A stretch of 64,000 bases of DNA from Cyanodermella asteris (GCA_900618795.1 UYJD01000005.1:1096522-1160521), one strand, 5' to 3'. Counted from the first letter of the stretch, positions 1-12,676 are shown. Translations and numbers: made by a program. The notes: a model not told the origin generated them from the sequence alone.

Positions 1-1
1 G

Positions 2-2031
2 TCCACTTTAACAGCCAACGGCACATCTACGAATGGTGCGGTAGCAAATGGAGCAGGCTCGCCGAGAGGAAAGAGTAGGGCGGTCGGCTTGAACGGCTTC
101 GCTAATGGCAACGGCACAATCCATGCTAATGGCACGTCAAGACAGTCTTCACAATATCGCGGACATGACCGGCAAGAGATGGTCAGGCTGCTGATGCAGA
201 CGATGCAGGACTTGGGTTACGTATCTGCTGCACAGGCACTTGAAAATGAAAGCGGCGTCGAGTTGGAAAGTCCCAAGGTTGCCGCACTGAGGGTGTCTGT
301 TGAAAATGGAGAATGGGAGGAGGCCGAACAGCTTCTACTCGGCTCGGAGGAGTTTGATGACAGACACATCATGCAAGGGCATGAGCAAGGGCTGGCGCTG
401 AAGTCTGGGACCGAGAAACATGCTCTGCGCTTCATGATCAGGGAGCAAAAATATCTGGAGCTACTCGAGCAACGCGATCATGGGAGAGCTCTGATTGTCC
501 TACGAACGGAACTCAACCCTCTCGCGCACGATCGAAACCACCTCCACTTTCTGTCTGGTCTAGTCGTCTGCTCATCAATCGACGACTTGAAAGCCCAGGC
601 GCGCTGGCTCGGTGCCCGTGGCGGATCGCGGCAGCGGCTTTTACAAACCCTGTCGGAACACATCCACCACTCGGTGATGATACCCCCGAGTCGATTAGCA
701 GGCCTTCTCGATCAGGTCAAACGACATTGGGTGGAGAAATGTGTTTGGCACAATCCAATCGACCCATTTTCTTTGTTCGTTGACCACGCCTGCGATCGAG
801 AAGCATTTCCACTCAACACGGTGCAAATACTGGATCAAGTGGGTGAGGTGTACTATCTTGATTTTAGTCACGATGGCAGGTATTTGGCCACAGCGGGACA
901 AGACAAGACCGTCAACATCTATGGCGTCGACAATGATTGGGATATAAAGTTCAGGTTGAATGGTCATGAAGACTTGGTGGCGTATGTCGCATGGAGTCCG
1001 GATGATCAATGGCTGGTAACCTGTTCAAAGGACAGAACCGCAAAGCTTTGGAATTCAAACGGCGAATGTGTCTTTACCATCCAGAGCCACGCCGAACCCG
1101 TGACATCGGCAGCTTGGCTGCCAGACAGCAGTGGATTTTGCACCGGATCTCTGGACATTCAAAACAGCCCGCTCAACAAATGGCTACTGTCAGATCTCGT
1201 GAGACAGAAGCCACAGCCTGCGCACAGCTTTCCTGCGACTTTCAGAATTCAAGATGTTGCAATCACGCCCGATGGTCAGCGGGTTGCAGCTATCAGCGCT
1301 GACGCCGAGCGTGGGGCACTCGTTGTCTACAATCTCTACACTCACGAGCAAGAGTACAGTATCAACTTCCGGACCGCGCTGACATGTGTCCGCGCCAGTA
1401 GAGATGGTCGGCATCTGTTGCTTAACCTTGCGGACAGCGAAATGCAATGCCTTGATCTGGAGTCTCGGGAAATCGTACAGCGCTATGTCGGGCAGCAGCA
1501 AGGGAAATATGTCATTCGAAGTACGTGGGCTGGAGCCGATGAAAACTTGGTCCTGAGCGGCAGTCAAGGTGAGACGCGAACCAGCCAATAAGCTCGACTT
1601 TTACTAACAATCTCCAGATGGCAAAGTCTACGTCTTTCATCGAGAACGCGGCACCTTGATTGAAACATTAGATGGCCATAGGCTGGCGGACTCTCAATCT
1701 GATGGCGGTCGATCATGGTGCGTCAATGCTGTCGCATGGAACTCCGCGAGTCAGTGCATGTTCGCCAGCGCCGGTGATGACAAGACGGTGCGAATGTGAG
1801 TTTGAACCAGCGCAACTTGCCCCAATCTCTGCCCATGCTAATTCCGCTTCTACCAGATGGTCAAAGGGAAATCACACGCCGGCAACGACACGTAGAACGT
1901 CGTCTGATATGTCGCTACTGAATGCATCCCAAACGTCCTTGCCTGGAGTTGAGTCGTCACGCGGGCCAATGGGCGCTGAACAGTGGCGCACTGCGTCCGA
2001 TCTTGGGGTTGCGAGCAGACGGAATGAGTGA
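2..2031 (+). CDS. GID7: Gid7/WDR26-type WD40 protein (5' end outside window)
   Basis: LisH-CTLH plus WD40 protein, most like Gid7/WDR26, a subunit of the GID/CTLH ubiquitin ligase that in yeast degrades gluconeogenic enzymes. The frame is open from base 2, so the N-terminus lies outside the window. A Ser/Asn/Gly-rich leader comes first, then a LisH-CTLH helical region (about bases 170-560), then WD40 repeats to the end with GH...WD-type signatures such as GHEDLVAYVAWSPDDQ. Two introns restore the frame: 1569-1617 (GTGAGA...TCCAG) and 1796-1856 (GTGAGT...ACCAG, with a GCTAAT branch site). After splicing the last blade ends DDKTVRIW, followed by a 50-residue tail to TGA at 2029. The spliced CDS within the window is 640 codons. 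The family call is firm; Gid7 rather than another LisH-WD40 protein is inferred from domain order. Confidence 0.88.
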
Positions 2032-4617
2032 GCGAATGAATTGAAGCTTGTGAGGGTGGAACTAATTTGATAGCACGGCGTGGCGTCAGGGGGTTGCGTT
2101 TGGAGGGTTATGCGAGACGCTACGGAGCTTTTGGGCAGGTATCGATCTTATGGGTTTTGGTCTTCATCATGAACGGGGCATCATTCACCGCTCGGGTATC
2201 TTGTATACAATAGCTTATCTTATTCGCATGCGGCATGAATTTGGCCCACTTTTGCATGGGCGAATGCGATGGACTTGATCAGTATTGCGCTGGTTGTATC
2301 TAGCGGCATCGTTCATTGGCCCCTGTTGCCACGATCTCTCAGGACCGTGACGAGACGCTGGTAGAGTCAAAGTCCTGGGGCGCCTCGCTTGCTTTGCATC
2401 AGCAAAGTTCGTAAATTTTGTCCGTCCGTTGCTTTGCCTTGTGGTCCTGGACGGCTTCGCTATCTATGACGCTGTGTATATACGCAGGGCCGAGAAAAAG
2501 GTAGCGGTCTCCCTCTGGCCTCAAGATAGCGAGAGCACCGTAACCGTACAGGATGATCCATCATCAAGCGTTTTTCCAGAAGAGACGATATCCATTTCCA
2601 AGTATGTAAATAAAGGCTATTCTCAGCCTCGTCGTTTGCCTTGACCAAGTCAGCTCCGTTCTCGTTCGTCCGTTCTAGCCAATCATATTTTTGGCCTTCC
2701 CGGTACATCTTCCGAGCGTCCTCGAGCACCTCGCGATACCTGTGACAAGGTCAACGACTGAACGACACATGACCTCGACGACTTCGCCCGGCAGATCCCT
2801 GTCCAGGCGCGTTGGGCAGCTTGGCGGCGGTCGGTGCTGCAGCCTGGGATAGGTCACGCTGTAAGATCCGATGAGGCTCAGCCTCGTCACCCCGGAATTC
2901 TGCTCTCTGCATGAGTCAAGCTTGTACCATGTCACATCATTTTACCTCTTCGATGCTCGTGTCAGCGCCTCGGTTGCGTGCTTCTGTTATGCTTTTCCCT
3001 TCACTCGCCTAAGTTTCTCGCGCACATTAGTGCCTCCGTTAATACCTCGTGCGGAGCCGAGCATATCCTTGACTTCTGATCTTTACAGCTTGGCTTCTGA
3101 CCTCTACCACGGGCCCGTGATGGGACCTGCCGGGATATCACCAAGTTTGTGCACGGTGCAGTGCTCTTGGATACCCGTGGGCTTATCAGCGTCTTTTTTG
3201 TGATCAGCCGAGTTCGTCAAGGCAGTGCGCAAGTTTGGGGGCGTGCTGACATGGACCGATGGGTAGGCAAAGGTGACTTCCGGCTGTGGCCAAGCCGACC
3301 TTGTTCAAATGCTTAGCTGTATGCGACTCGTTCTTGTCTCTTCGTACTCGAACCCCCGATCCCTGTCTGGACAATCTTTCCAAGAACCGTTATCTGTCGA
3401 ACGTTCCAAATATCTATTCGTTGTTGGAATCTCCAATACTGCAATTCTTGGTGTACACGCAACGCCATGGAGCCTTTCGCCACCCTGCTTTACGAGTTGC
3501 TCCTCTTCAGTTCGATGAGCTCACGCCGTCGGAGCGATCAGGAGGAGCAAGAGAGATCGAAGGCGAAGAAGCACCACTCGAAGCATCACCACCACGGAAA
3601 ACACCATGACCAAGCCCACGATCCCCATTACGACCACCACGATGGAAGTCGAAATCGAAATCGCGACCCAAGCAGAGACAACCGTCATGACTGTTCACAT
3701 CACCGCCGTCGCAGAGGCGAGCTGACATGATGGCTCGATCTTCCGAATAATTACTTTACTCAATCATTTGATCCTACGTTTTGGAGCCGTACTGCGTTCG
3801 GTTGCAATATCGCAACACAACAGCTAATCTCCCGCTATTCGAGCACCGATGCGAGCATTGAACGTTACCAGGGCCAAATCCAGGCAAACTAGACTTGTGC
3901 CCAAGGAGCCTTCAAGTTACCATACGACGATTCTTCGCCGAAGGGCTTCAAGTCAGACGCAAGAACGCCGGTTCGGGGTGTCGAGAACAATCCTAGTGGT
4001 AACTCTGAAACGTGTCACGATGCTATGTCTGATTTGGCGTAGCTGAGGCGAGGACGCTGGAAGAACTCGAATTCCTTGGAATGTGCAGGTCGTTCGAATA
4101 TTCCCAAATAATCAATGATCTATCCTTGTCCAGTCCGAGTAATTGATATCGCTTCGCATGTCTGGTTGATTGTAAATCCGAACAGGTCGAGAACTATTTA
4201 CCTCACGAATCCACGATATATCTGCGACATGTGATGTGCACCGTACTCAGTGGTAAACCTTGAAGATGTCGCGCTGATGGGAGTTCGGCAAGCCGAGCAG
4301 ACCGCGGCCACAGCCATGATGTCATCCTATCCGCTCCACACTTTCACGCCATGAATCGTACACGTCTTGTACGTTATGCTTCATCTCTGATACCGATAGA
4401 ATATGAAACGATCTAGCATTTTTGCAGCTTCGTGTTGAAGTCGCGTCGCGTATCGTGGGTCACTGCCATTTGTGACCGGCTCCATCACTTCCGCCGTCAT
4501 AATAACTGTATTCGCAAGCTTCAACCTCAATTTCATTCCAGAAAATTATCAGTTCATCTGGTCACCCATCTGCAATTCCAGTACTTTGACCATACACGCT
4601 CCTCAATCGAATCGAAC
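2032..4617. other. Gene-poor interval between GID7 and the hydrolase
   Basis: About 2.6 kb. Open frames are short, overlap on both strands and match no family I know. The only compositional feature is the His/Arg-rich stretch at 3467-3730, listed separately. Nothing else could be supported. Confidence 0.5.
3467..3730 (+). other. Low-complexity His/Arg/Asp-rich open frame, doubtful gene
   Basis: An 87-codon ATG frame encodes a tail rich in His, Arg, Asp and Lys (runs such as HHSKHHHHGKHH). The DNA is a biased CAC/GAC/AAG-type repeat, so two other frames are also open across 3530-3720, one reading as a Thr/Val/Glu-rich peptide. Simultaneous openness in several frames is what low-complexity DNA gives by chance. 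No intron, signal peptide or known domain was seen. It could be the last exon of a small basic protein or non-coding. Confidence 0.2.
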
Positions 4618-5727
4618 ATGCCTCTATCCTACAGTCTCAATCGCACCGCGAAATTCCTCAGCCTCCCACCCGCCGTTCAATGGCGCGCTTACCTCGTCCG
4701 TTTGCCATGGCTCGTTCCCCTGCCAGTGCTGAACTTCACCTCTCCTGAGGGTCCATACCCAGTTGTCCTCCAGCTGCCCTCTCGAGGGCCTCACCGGATA
4801 CCCTGTTATCTCTTCTTCCCACCGAACTTCGACCCCTCCAAGGAAAACTTGCCGGTACACCTAGACTTCCATGGCGGCGGCTTTATCATGGGCTCCTGCC
4901 TCGAACAAGCTCCATTCTGCGCACTGATAGCACGTACAACCCGACGGCTCGTCATCTCTGTCGACTACCGGAAAGGTCCCGTAGACAAGTTCCCAGCCGC
5001 AATCGAAGACGGCGAAGACGTTCTTGCTGCAGTCCTCGATTCTACTGGACAGACTGCCGGCGGAAAAGCCCTACGAGATGCATTAAAGAAGCAGCTTTCG
5101 TCCAAGAAACCAAACTCGTCTCCGCCCACCATCGACCATACCGATATTTCTCTCTCTGGCTTCTCCAGCGGTGGCAATCTCGCTTTGAACCTCATTCTCA
5201 GCGTCCAAACACCCCCGGGACCTTGGCCCAGCCTCTTCGCAGAGCAAGGCAGGCCGATACCTACTCTACTCTTCTATCCAAGTCTCGATGCCCGCCAGCT
5301 TCCTCACGAAAGACCACGCCCGGAGAAGCTCAAAGCTTTGGAAGCGGACTCCTCAACCTGGTTCCCGGACATCGGTTCCGTCCTGGGTCCGACATATCTC
5401 CCGCACGACCAACGAACTCATCCGCGGGCAAGTCCGGGCCTGAACGACATGCGAGAGTGTCTCAACCAACGGGCAAGGATACGATTGATCTTGCCGGAGG
5501 TTGACACATTGGCGCACCAGAGCGAGGTTTGGGTTAAGAAGATGGCGGATGAGGGTTGGGGAGAGGGTGACGCAGACGGGAAATTAGTCGTTGTGAGGGA
5601 GGAGGACATGAGACATGGTTGGACCCAGTTTCCGGATGTTGCGTTGGGCGAACGAGACAAGGAGAGGAAGTATTCTGTGTTGAACGAGGCCGCAGAGTGG
5701 GTGAAAGGATTCGCGACGTCAACATGA
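4618..5727 (+). CDS. Alpha/beta hydrolase (abhydrolase_3 / HSL-like)
   Basis: Single-exon, 369-residue alpha/beta hydrolase of the hormone-sensitive-lipase-like type, probably a carboxylesterase or lipase on small esters. The oxyanion-hole motif HGGGF is near residue 84, the nucleophile elbow GFSSGG near residue 180 (the family usually has GDSAGG, so the residue before Ser is unusual), a candidate acid lies in the PEVDTLAHQ region and the catalytic His in MRHGW near the C-terminus. I chose ATG 4618 because its N-terminus (MPLSYSLNRTAKFL) fits the family; the frame is open for 62 more codons upstream (ATG 4432) but that stretch looks like leader. No signal peptide is evident, so it is likely intracellular. 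Substrate unknown. Confidence 0.85.
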   Translation: MPLSYSLNRTAKFLSLPPAVQWRAYLVRLPWLVPLPVLNFTSPEGPYPVVLQLPSRGPHRIPCYLFFPPNFDPSKENLPVHLDFHGGGFIMGSCLEQAPFCALIARTTRRLVISVDYRKGPVDKFPAAIEDGEDVLAAVLDSTGQTAGGKALRDALKKQLSSKKPNSSPPTIDHTDISLSGFSSGGNLALNLILSVQTPPGPWPSLFAEQGRPIPTLLFYPSLDARQLPHERPRPEKLKALEADSSTWFPDIGSVLGPTYLPHDQRTHPRASPGLNDMRECLNQRARIRLILPEVDTLAHQSEVWVKKMADEGWGEGDADGKLVVVREEDMRHGWTQFPDVALGERDKERKYSVLNEAAEWVKGFATST

Positions 5728-6561
5728 GCGTGGTTTATAAATTGCATGACACATTATCAACCATCAGCATCAGCGTTCACGCCAATGTCGGAGGGCCGAC
5801 TATCAGAGAATCAGCGTCGTGCTTGGTCCTGGCCGGAAAGATGCTCGTCCTGGTTGCAACAAGTTACAGCAATTCCCGGACCTCAGACTCAGCGACTTGC
5901 GCATCGACTCACTGCCATCTTGTCTTGAGCTTGTTCCCCATGGTTTGATGAGGCGCATGTTGCACGATCGAGCCACTGCCTGGCGAAGTCTGCCCACCTC
6001 GCTCCAAGATTGCTGGGAAGTGCCGAAGTCGGCATAACCAGTCTTTCCAATGAGTCAATAATGAGCACTTCGCTCTTTTGTACCGTGTGTAAAAGAACGA
6101 TCTGCCGAACTCTACCCGTTTCTCAAGTCCTGGTAGAGGCTGCACGGCATCTGGAGATCAAGCTTCGGGTGTCTTCATATTTGTCTTGAGTACACCAGTC
6201 TATAGCAGGTCTTGGGAATTTCTATAAAGTCAATCTCAATCTCGTTTGTTATTCGGTGACTATGTTCAATACTGACATGAAGCACGTCTTGAGGCTGGAT
6301 CGGTTCGCACTGCTCTTACATCCACCGGCTTTGGACCTTGAGCTTGGACCTGCCTCACACTAGCCTAGCCTTTTTCGTATTCACATCACCATTCCAAGCT
6401 CACCTCTTGTGGGCAGGTTCGGCGGCCAGCCCAAGGAAAATCTCGCTCAAGCTCTACCTTCCACTTTGCTTTACTCCTCCACATTCTCATCCACCAACAA
6501 GCTCCATCTTACCGACCAGACTTGGAACAATTCTCAAAGCCAAATTCAGTCGATCACAAAG
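5728..6561. other. Intergenic, no gene seen
   Basis: Downstream of the hydrolase there are only short overlapping frames. The last part (about 6330-6560) is pyrimidine-rich and would suit the old promoter and leader of the secreted-protein relic that follows. Confidence 0.5.
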
Positions 6562-6917
6562 AAGTAGTTCACCGTTTGTCTCATTGCCACCCTCGGCCTC
6601 GCCGCATTCGCGACCGCCACGCCCACCGACTCTTCCGCCTCCGATCTCGTGGCCATCGTCCACGAGACCGACACCTGGGTCGGCCACCCCTAGGACCCTG
6701 AGGACGGCAAGCACTCGCTCGTTGCGCGCTGCAAATGCAATGAATGCTATGACTGGGGCACGCCGTGCACTCCCGGCGCTTGCAACTGCGGTGGTCACTA
6801 TGGTTGCTGGTCCTACAACGGGTGAGTCGAGGACAACCCTTAGAGAGAATACCACGCTGACGATTCTGCAGCGGCCCCATGATGTGCCAGTGTGGTCCTG
6901 ACGGCTGCAACAGCTGA
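6562..6917 (+). pseudogene. Relic of a small secreted cysteine-rich (effector-like) protein
   Basis: A short stretch still shows the plan of a fungal small secreted protein: a hydrophobic signal-peptide-like segment (LIATLGLAAFATA), a short linker, then a compact cysteine-rich end with about ten Cys, many in CxC or GC pairs. A 50-nt intron with good signals (6822-6871, GTGAGT...CTGCAG) is preserved within the cysteine-rich part. The gene looks broken, with about two breaks, and should be read as a fossil. No family was recognised; whether the ancestor was an effector, antimicrobial or structural protein cannot be told. It looks fairly young because the cysteine pattern and the splice sites are still clear. 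Confidence 0.5.
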
Positions 6918-8204
6918 AAGTAAAGGTCACCGGGGCTTGCGTTCTTTCCCTATGCTTGCGACAGAATCAAACGGCGGCGGATTGAAGCTTGACAAATGGA
7001 AATTCTGGGAAACAACTCGGTAGCATGCGAGCGACTTTTACAAATGGTTCGACACGACAATTGTCTTGAGATTAGACTTTGCCCATACCGTTCTCAGATG
7101 GGGTACTTGCAAAGCTTTTGAAACAGAAGTTTGAAAAATTACTTGTTTTATGAGTAGGATACGTGCTTGCCGATTTTGAAACAACTCTGAAATCGATGCT
7201 TTCTTCTGCATTGCGATATTGTCGTATTCCTTGTTTGAGCGATACGATTAAGAACATTCCTCCATCCAGGCCAGAGCAGCGAGGCATCCTCCCGAAGCGG
7301 GGAGTCAAAAATTATGTTGCAGGTCGTGCTATCTCTAGACCTACCGACCTCGGTGTGCCAAGCTTGTTATGTGTACGTAAAGGTCTTGACAGACGTGTCT
7401 ATCTCAGCCGTTCGCTAGAGTTCGAGATACATGGGTACAGGGAGAGGTCATTTGGGGAAGGGCTTGCGTAGATATCCCGACACACATCTGCGCGATGACT
7501 TGTGACCATCCGCCGTGCAAGGCTCTCACTGACAACCATGTATGTAAGATAAGAGGCCCAGCCAGTAAGCAAGCGTGACAGCCCCCGGTCGACCTGGCCG
7601 AGACCCCACTTATTCAGCGGAAAGGCGAGACAGCGGGAAGTTGTCTGCTGCGGGAACCGGCAAGGAACCAGACACCGTGACCCGACCGGAGTCAATTTCC
7701 CACGAGATGCTCACCAAATGCGTGCTGGACAAGTTGAACATGCAAGGGTACCTGATGATAATTGCCGCACCGACTCTGCTTGCCCGTCTTCACGCTGCAC
7801 GCTTCCGCCCCCCTACTTATAGCCTCGCTCTCATTGGCTGAAACTGCGGCGCTGAGACGCCCGCCCGTCGCGCTGCGCGGCCACCTCGAGTTCTGCCTCG
7901 CCTTCTCTGCTCTGTTCGAGCGATTGACAGCCTTGTGGGATGCATTGAGTCATGAGATGATAAGACTTCCTTCGGCCCCGGTCACTCTGTGTCCTTGCCT
8001 GCATTTTCGGCTCGTTGTATCTGCCGCCTGGTGTTGAGTTCTGCATTCACAGCCGTTGCGAGGTCAGAGTTTACAAACAAATAGTGAACTTCGGCTCAAA
8101 GCGCTCCCGCTACTTCCAACAGCCACGTCTTCTTATGGCATGCTGAGAGCCGGAAACTCTTATCCTTGGCCCTTCCGAGGGGACAATCTCTAGGATTGCA
8201 CAGC
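6918..8204. other. Intergenic upstream of the RdRP, no gene seen
   Basis: About 1.3 kb with no supportable coding region. Open frames here (for example 7399-7695 on the minus strand) lack domains or a coherent protein composition. The RdRP frame itself is open from 8088, so part of the RdRP leader or an unresolved first exon may lie at the right edge. Confidence 0.5.
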
Positions 8205-11200
8205 ATGTCCGCTCCTGGAACGGCTTGGAGTCTCAAGGTCGATCATAAGCTCATCAAGAAGCTCAGCAGTTTCAACAAGCGCTATCGTCTTGGCCTGGCT
8301 ATCAAGAACTGGCCGACAAATTTGGATCCTCCAGATTGGCTCGAGAGCGGGGAGGGAGACTACTGGTATGAGATCAACGACCAGATCTCGAATCTCCACA
8401 AGACCCCGGAAGGACAAGAGCGAATCGACGCCGCCCTGAAAGCTTATAGAGCTTGGGCCACACAGCAGCAGGATCAGTGGGTCAAGAAACCACGGCAAGA
8501 CAAACGCCTGCTTGGAATTCCGCACTCTCATATTGAGAGACTCAAACTAGTTTTTGGGGTATCGAGGCATTCTTCCGGCAAGCAAAGGAAACGAAAGATC
8601 GAAGCAATATCCGGTAAAAGAATGTCTGAAAACGAGATTCACTATCCTCACATACATGGAGATCTACAAGGTAAAGACCGGGTCCGCTTGGTGATTCAAT
8701 GAAATTGGAGCTGAAAATTGTCTAGTTGCCTCTGCTCAAGCGCGCCAAAGTCAGGCCGCGTCAAGCCTTCAATCTTGCCTCGTCTCGCCACCTCTTTCCC
8801 ACTCAGGCTCCAGTCCAGAAGAAGCAATCTGCTTGGAGGACGAGGACTTGAGTGATGGCTAGTCAACTCGAAAGCGCCCTAGAACAGCAGCTTCAGATGA
8901 TAATGCTGTCCCAAGGACAATGTCGGCTGCTGCACTTCCGCGAGGACAGGCCGTCGGTCTTGAATCGTTGAAAGCCGCGCCTACGGTGAACGTCTCATTC
9001 GATTCGGCGTCTAGCTCTCGGAACACATCCTTCAGACGATCTTTCGCATCGGCTGCCGACTTCATCGAGACCCAAGCGACATCGTTCAGCTCCGTTCCGC
9101 CTCCTGAACCGTCGAGAGAACAAGGCAACATGGGTCCACCCCCGACACAACCCATCCGCTCAATTGAGATCCCCAAGCGCAGTCAGCGTACGCGACATGA
9201 TTTCTCAGACAGCCTTGCCGGATCGCAGGCAGAATTCGTCACGACGTCGAGCTTGGAAGACGCGCTCTGGGATGCTGCTCATCAGCCCGTCCAGCTCCCT
9301 TCGAACAAGTCGCAACATCACGTCAGTGATAGCCTGGCAAGTCAAAGTACGGAATACTATATGATGCAAGCTGAAGCGGCATACTCTGCCCAGCATAGGG
9401 GCCCACAACCACTCCCGCTCAGTGCGGCAATGCGTGAGCCCACGCGAATGATCAAAACCCCGAGCGCGTCAGGAGCCACGATGGCTGTCACTCAGCCATC
9501 CAGCCTGGAAAATACAGCTCCAGTCAGGTCTCTTAATCCCCAGTCGGAAAAACTCGCGTCAACGGGAGCAGAGCACTGCTACGTCTGTAGTGAGTTCTTT
9601 AGGCGAGCAGCCTCAACACCCAAATAGCACTTATTCAGCGTCGCGAGCATCTTCGATACCGCCTAATTCGAGCCATACCACACATCGTCTTGAGAAGGGC
9701 CTCTTCTACTCGGGGAAATCACCATTCAGAATAGCTTCCTTTATTCCTTCAGGAAGCATAGAGTTTCGTGCTCTGTGGGAAGTGACAAGAGTAGCTATAG
9801 CTCGAGGCCAAAAGCCGCCCAAAGTGTATGACAGAATCTTACATTCGGGGAACGACGGGTATAACGCGCTATGGCTGGCCGCTTTAGAAGCTACAAAGAA
9901 ATCTCAGACACCGGTCGAGAAATCATCTACTATCGCGTGGCAAGCTGCCAGTTTCGATGCGGTAAACATCATATACAGCGGAAAGCTATTTCTGCAGAAG
10001 GATGGAGGCCGTCTGAAACCCGAATTAACGCTTGCTCCGCTCAGAGTCGATAAATCCTGTCGCTTCACCCGCAAATTTGGCTCCGACCGATTTTTCTTCC
10101 TCGATATACCTCGCGTCACTGAGTACGAGGGCCTTGATGCAGATTTCTCGCAATGGCTGATCGAACGCTCTCATGAGTTCCTGGGCCGGCTTTGGACGTG
10201 TATCTATCTAAAGAAACATACTGACTCGAAATCGGAATTCGCATATCAGGCGACCTTCTTCGCGACTGACGGTAACGACTTCGAAAAATGTGCCAAGGAT
10301 CAAAGACCTCCTATTGAAGACATGCGGCCCGGGATGCGTCATAAGGTTAATGGGCAACAAGTTCTGCAATGGTTCCTCAACCAGCGCGCTAATAAGGACA
10401 GAGATGCACTGAAATACTTCTCCAGGATCGGACTCGGATTTACGAAGACGACCAGCAGTGTAGTCTTTCAGTTTGACCAGATAGCTTGGACTCGTGACGC
10501 ATGCTCTTGCCATTCCGGCCCACGAAACCTTCGAAAGGATCGCTCGAGAAGCGGAGGCTCGCAACACGAAGGAAGTGTGATGAATGATGGAGTGGGCCGG
10601 ATCTCTTATGAGGCAGCCCAGCGAATTCGAAGACAGCTCGACCTCCCCGATCTGCCGTCGGCGTTCCAGGGCCGTATCGCTGGCGCCAAGGGCGTTTGGC
10701 TTGTCGACAACACAGGAGAGAAGTACAATGGACACGAATATTGGATCGAAATCACGGAGTCTCAGCAGAAATTTGACTGCCTGTCTGGGCGACAAAACGG
10801 TGAAGACTGTCACCGCACTTTTGAGGTCCACTCTCACACTCATACCCTTTCGTCCCATCGCCTCTCCTATACGCTCATTCCAATCCTTACCCATGGCAAT
10901 GTTCCAGGCGACGTTTTCGAAGCCTTGTTACGCGCCGATTTTACTCGGATGCATGAAAAGCTCAATGCTGCAATGAAGAATGGAGGTGCCATGCTCTTGG
11001 ACTGGATACAGACCATAATGCCAGTCACGGCCGAGAGAGTATCGTATGGAAAAGTCCGAATGACTGGAGGCTTCCCGGACTCGACTGCAGAGAGGCTTGT
11101 CATGTTGGCTGAATCAGGCCACCACCCAACAAAGGATCCCATCATGGCTGACCTCTGCATTGAAGCCATTCGCACCTTCTACAAGCAGCGGGAGGAGCGA

Positions 11201-12676
11201 TTGGAGATCGGCGTACCGAAATCAACCCATGTTCTCATGGTCGCCGACCCTATCGGCGTTCTCGAAGCCGGCGAAATCTTTCTCCAGTTCTCTCGTCCTT
11301 TCGAAGACGAGGACACAGGTGAAATTACACAGGCTCTCGACAACTTGGATGTTCTCATCAGTCGCTTTCCAGCTTACTTGCCTTGGGATGTCCAAAAGGT
11401 GCGAGCAGTCTTCAAGAGGGAACTGTCTCAGTACAAAGATGTGGTCATATTCTCTGTCAAGGGCGAACCATCGTTGGCGGAGGTCCTATCTGGTGGCGAC
11501 TTTGATGGCGACAAAGCCTGGATCTGCTGGGAAGATTCCGTCGTGCGGCCGTACCTTAACACTTCTTTCCAGAAAGCAGCGCCAATTGAGACCTATGGCA
11601 TCACTCAGAGAACCGAAAAGGTTCGGGATGTGAGACAGCGTGGCTCCAAGGCACTCTGGCACGAGGGCGTCGTTTTCAACATGCAACCGAGTATGCTTGG
11701 AAAATGTTCCAATTATTTCATGGGTTTCATTTACCACAAAGAATCCTTGAATTCCAGTCGGTCTTTACTGCTTGGTGGTCTGCTTGGCCACTTGGTCGAT
11801 ACGGCGAAGAATGGCTACTGCTTCTCCGAAGAAGACTGGCGGCAATTCTGCCGCGATATAAACGTCCCCCCCTTTGTGGAGAAACCAGCCTGGAAGAACC
11901 CAAACGCTACGCACGGCCGGCCTGATAGTATACCGGACTACTTGCGCTTTCATGTGGCCATCGAAATCAAGCAAAGTACTCTAGCCCAGTATGACACGCT
12001 ACGCAAGGATATCGGCGATTATGATCGGAGCCTTACACAAATCTTCCGTTCCGAGGAGCAAAGAGCAGAAACGCGCGGCGAGAAAAAGACATTCAAGACA
12101 GTCAAACAACATCTTGCACGAGAATTCGCATGTTTGGAGAATGAATACAAACGCTCATACAGCAGGTCGGAGTCAGTCGGTTGGGTGCAAAACGAGGTAG
12201 AAAGAAGGAAAAATGACGAGAGAAAGGGACGATACAGATCCACTATGGCAGAACTACGCCAGAAGTTTCTGGCAATCGAGCCGCCGGAAGGTTGCAATTA
12301 CTATCTCGCAGAAGAATGGCGCGAAGAGGCTCGAGCAATGGCAAGCACGCAGGATGGGTGGCTAGAGGGCGAGCATACGATCTCCGCAACCTTTGGAAGT
12401 TGGACCCGCTTCAAAGCCAGTCTCCTCGTGCACAGATGTCAAAAGAATTGGCGGTTACAGTACATACTTGCTGGCAAAGAGCTGTGCGAGATCAAGGCCC
12501 TGAGCTCGACGCATCCGACGGAGGTTTATGCGGTTGTTGGCAGCATTCGTGCAGCCCTGAAAACGGACAAGATGTTTGTGAGACGACTGGCCGGACAGGT
12601 GCCGTACACCGCGGTGAATGACGAAGACAACGACGATATCGACAGCCAGGTTGGACTAGGGCTGCTCGACGATTAA
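8205..12676 (+). CDS. RNA-dependent RNA polymerase (QDE-1/RDR type)
   Basis: Cellular RNA-dependent RNA polymerase of eukaryotic RNA silencing; it makes double-stranded RNA for Dicer (quelling or meiotic silencing). The catalytic loop is LSGGDFDGDKAW near base 11,500, preceded by the family's VMNDGVGRIS region and a conserved long body. Proposed exons are 8205-8670, 8726-8851, 8897-9589 and 9639-12676, giving 1440 residues. Introns 8671-8725 (GTAAAG...TCTAG) and 9590-9638 (GTGAGT...TTCAG, 49 nt) restore the frame exactly. The 45-nt intron 8852-8896 (GTGATG...CTTCAG) is less sure; without it a TAG at 8860 interrupts the frame. ATG 8205 is the first Met in frame, but the frame is open upstream to 8088, so a further 5' exon is possible. 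The N-terminal 450 residues are low-complexity and hold a repeated LPRGQ motif. Which RDR paralogue this is cannot be told. Confidence 0.88.

Noticed and set aside
3340-3400. tRNA-like words TCGAACCCCCGATCC
   Set aside because: They lack the matching acceptor and anticodon arms; chance resemblance to an antisense T-arm.
9540-9640. Apparent frameshift in the RdRP near 9,590
   Set aside because: A 49-nt intron 9590-9638 with a perfect GTGAGT donor and TTCAG acceptor restores the frame exactly.
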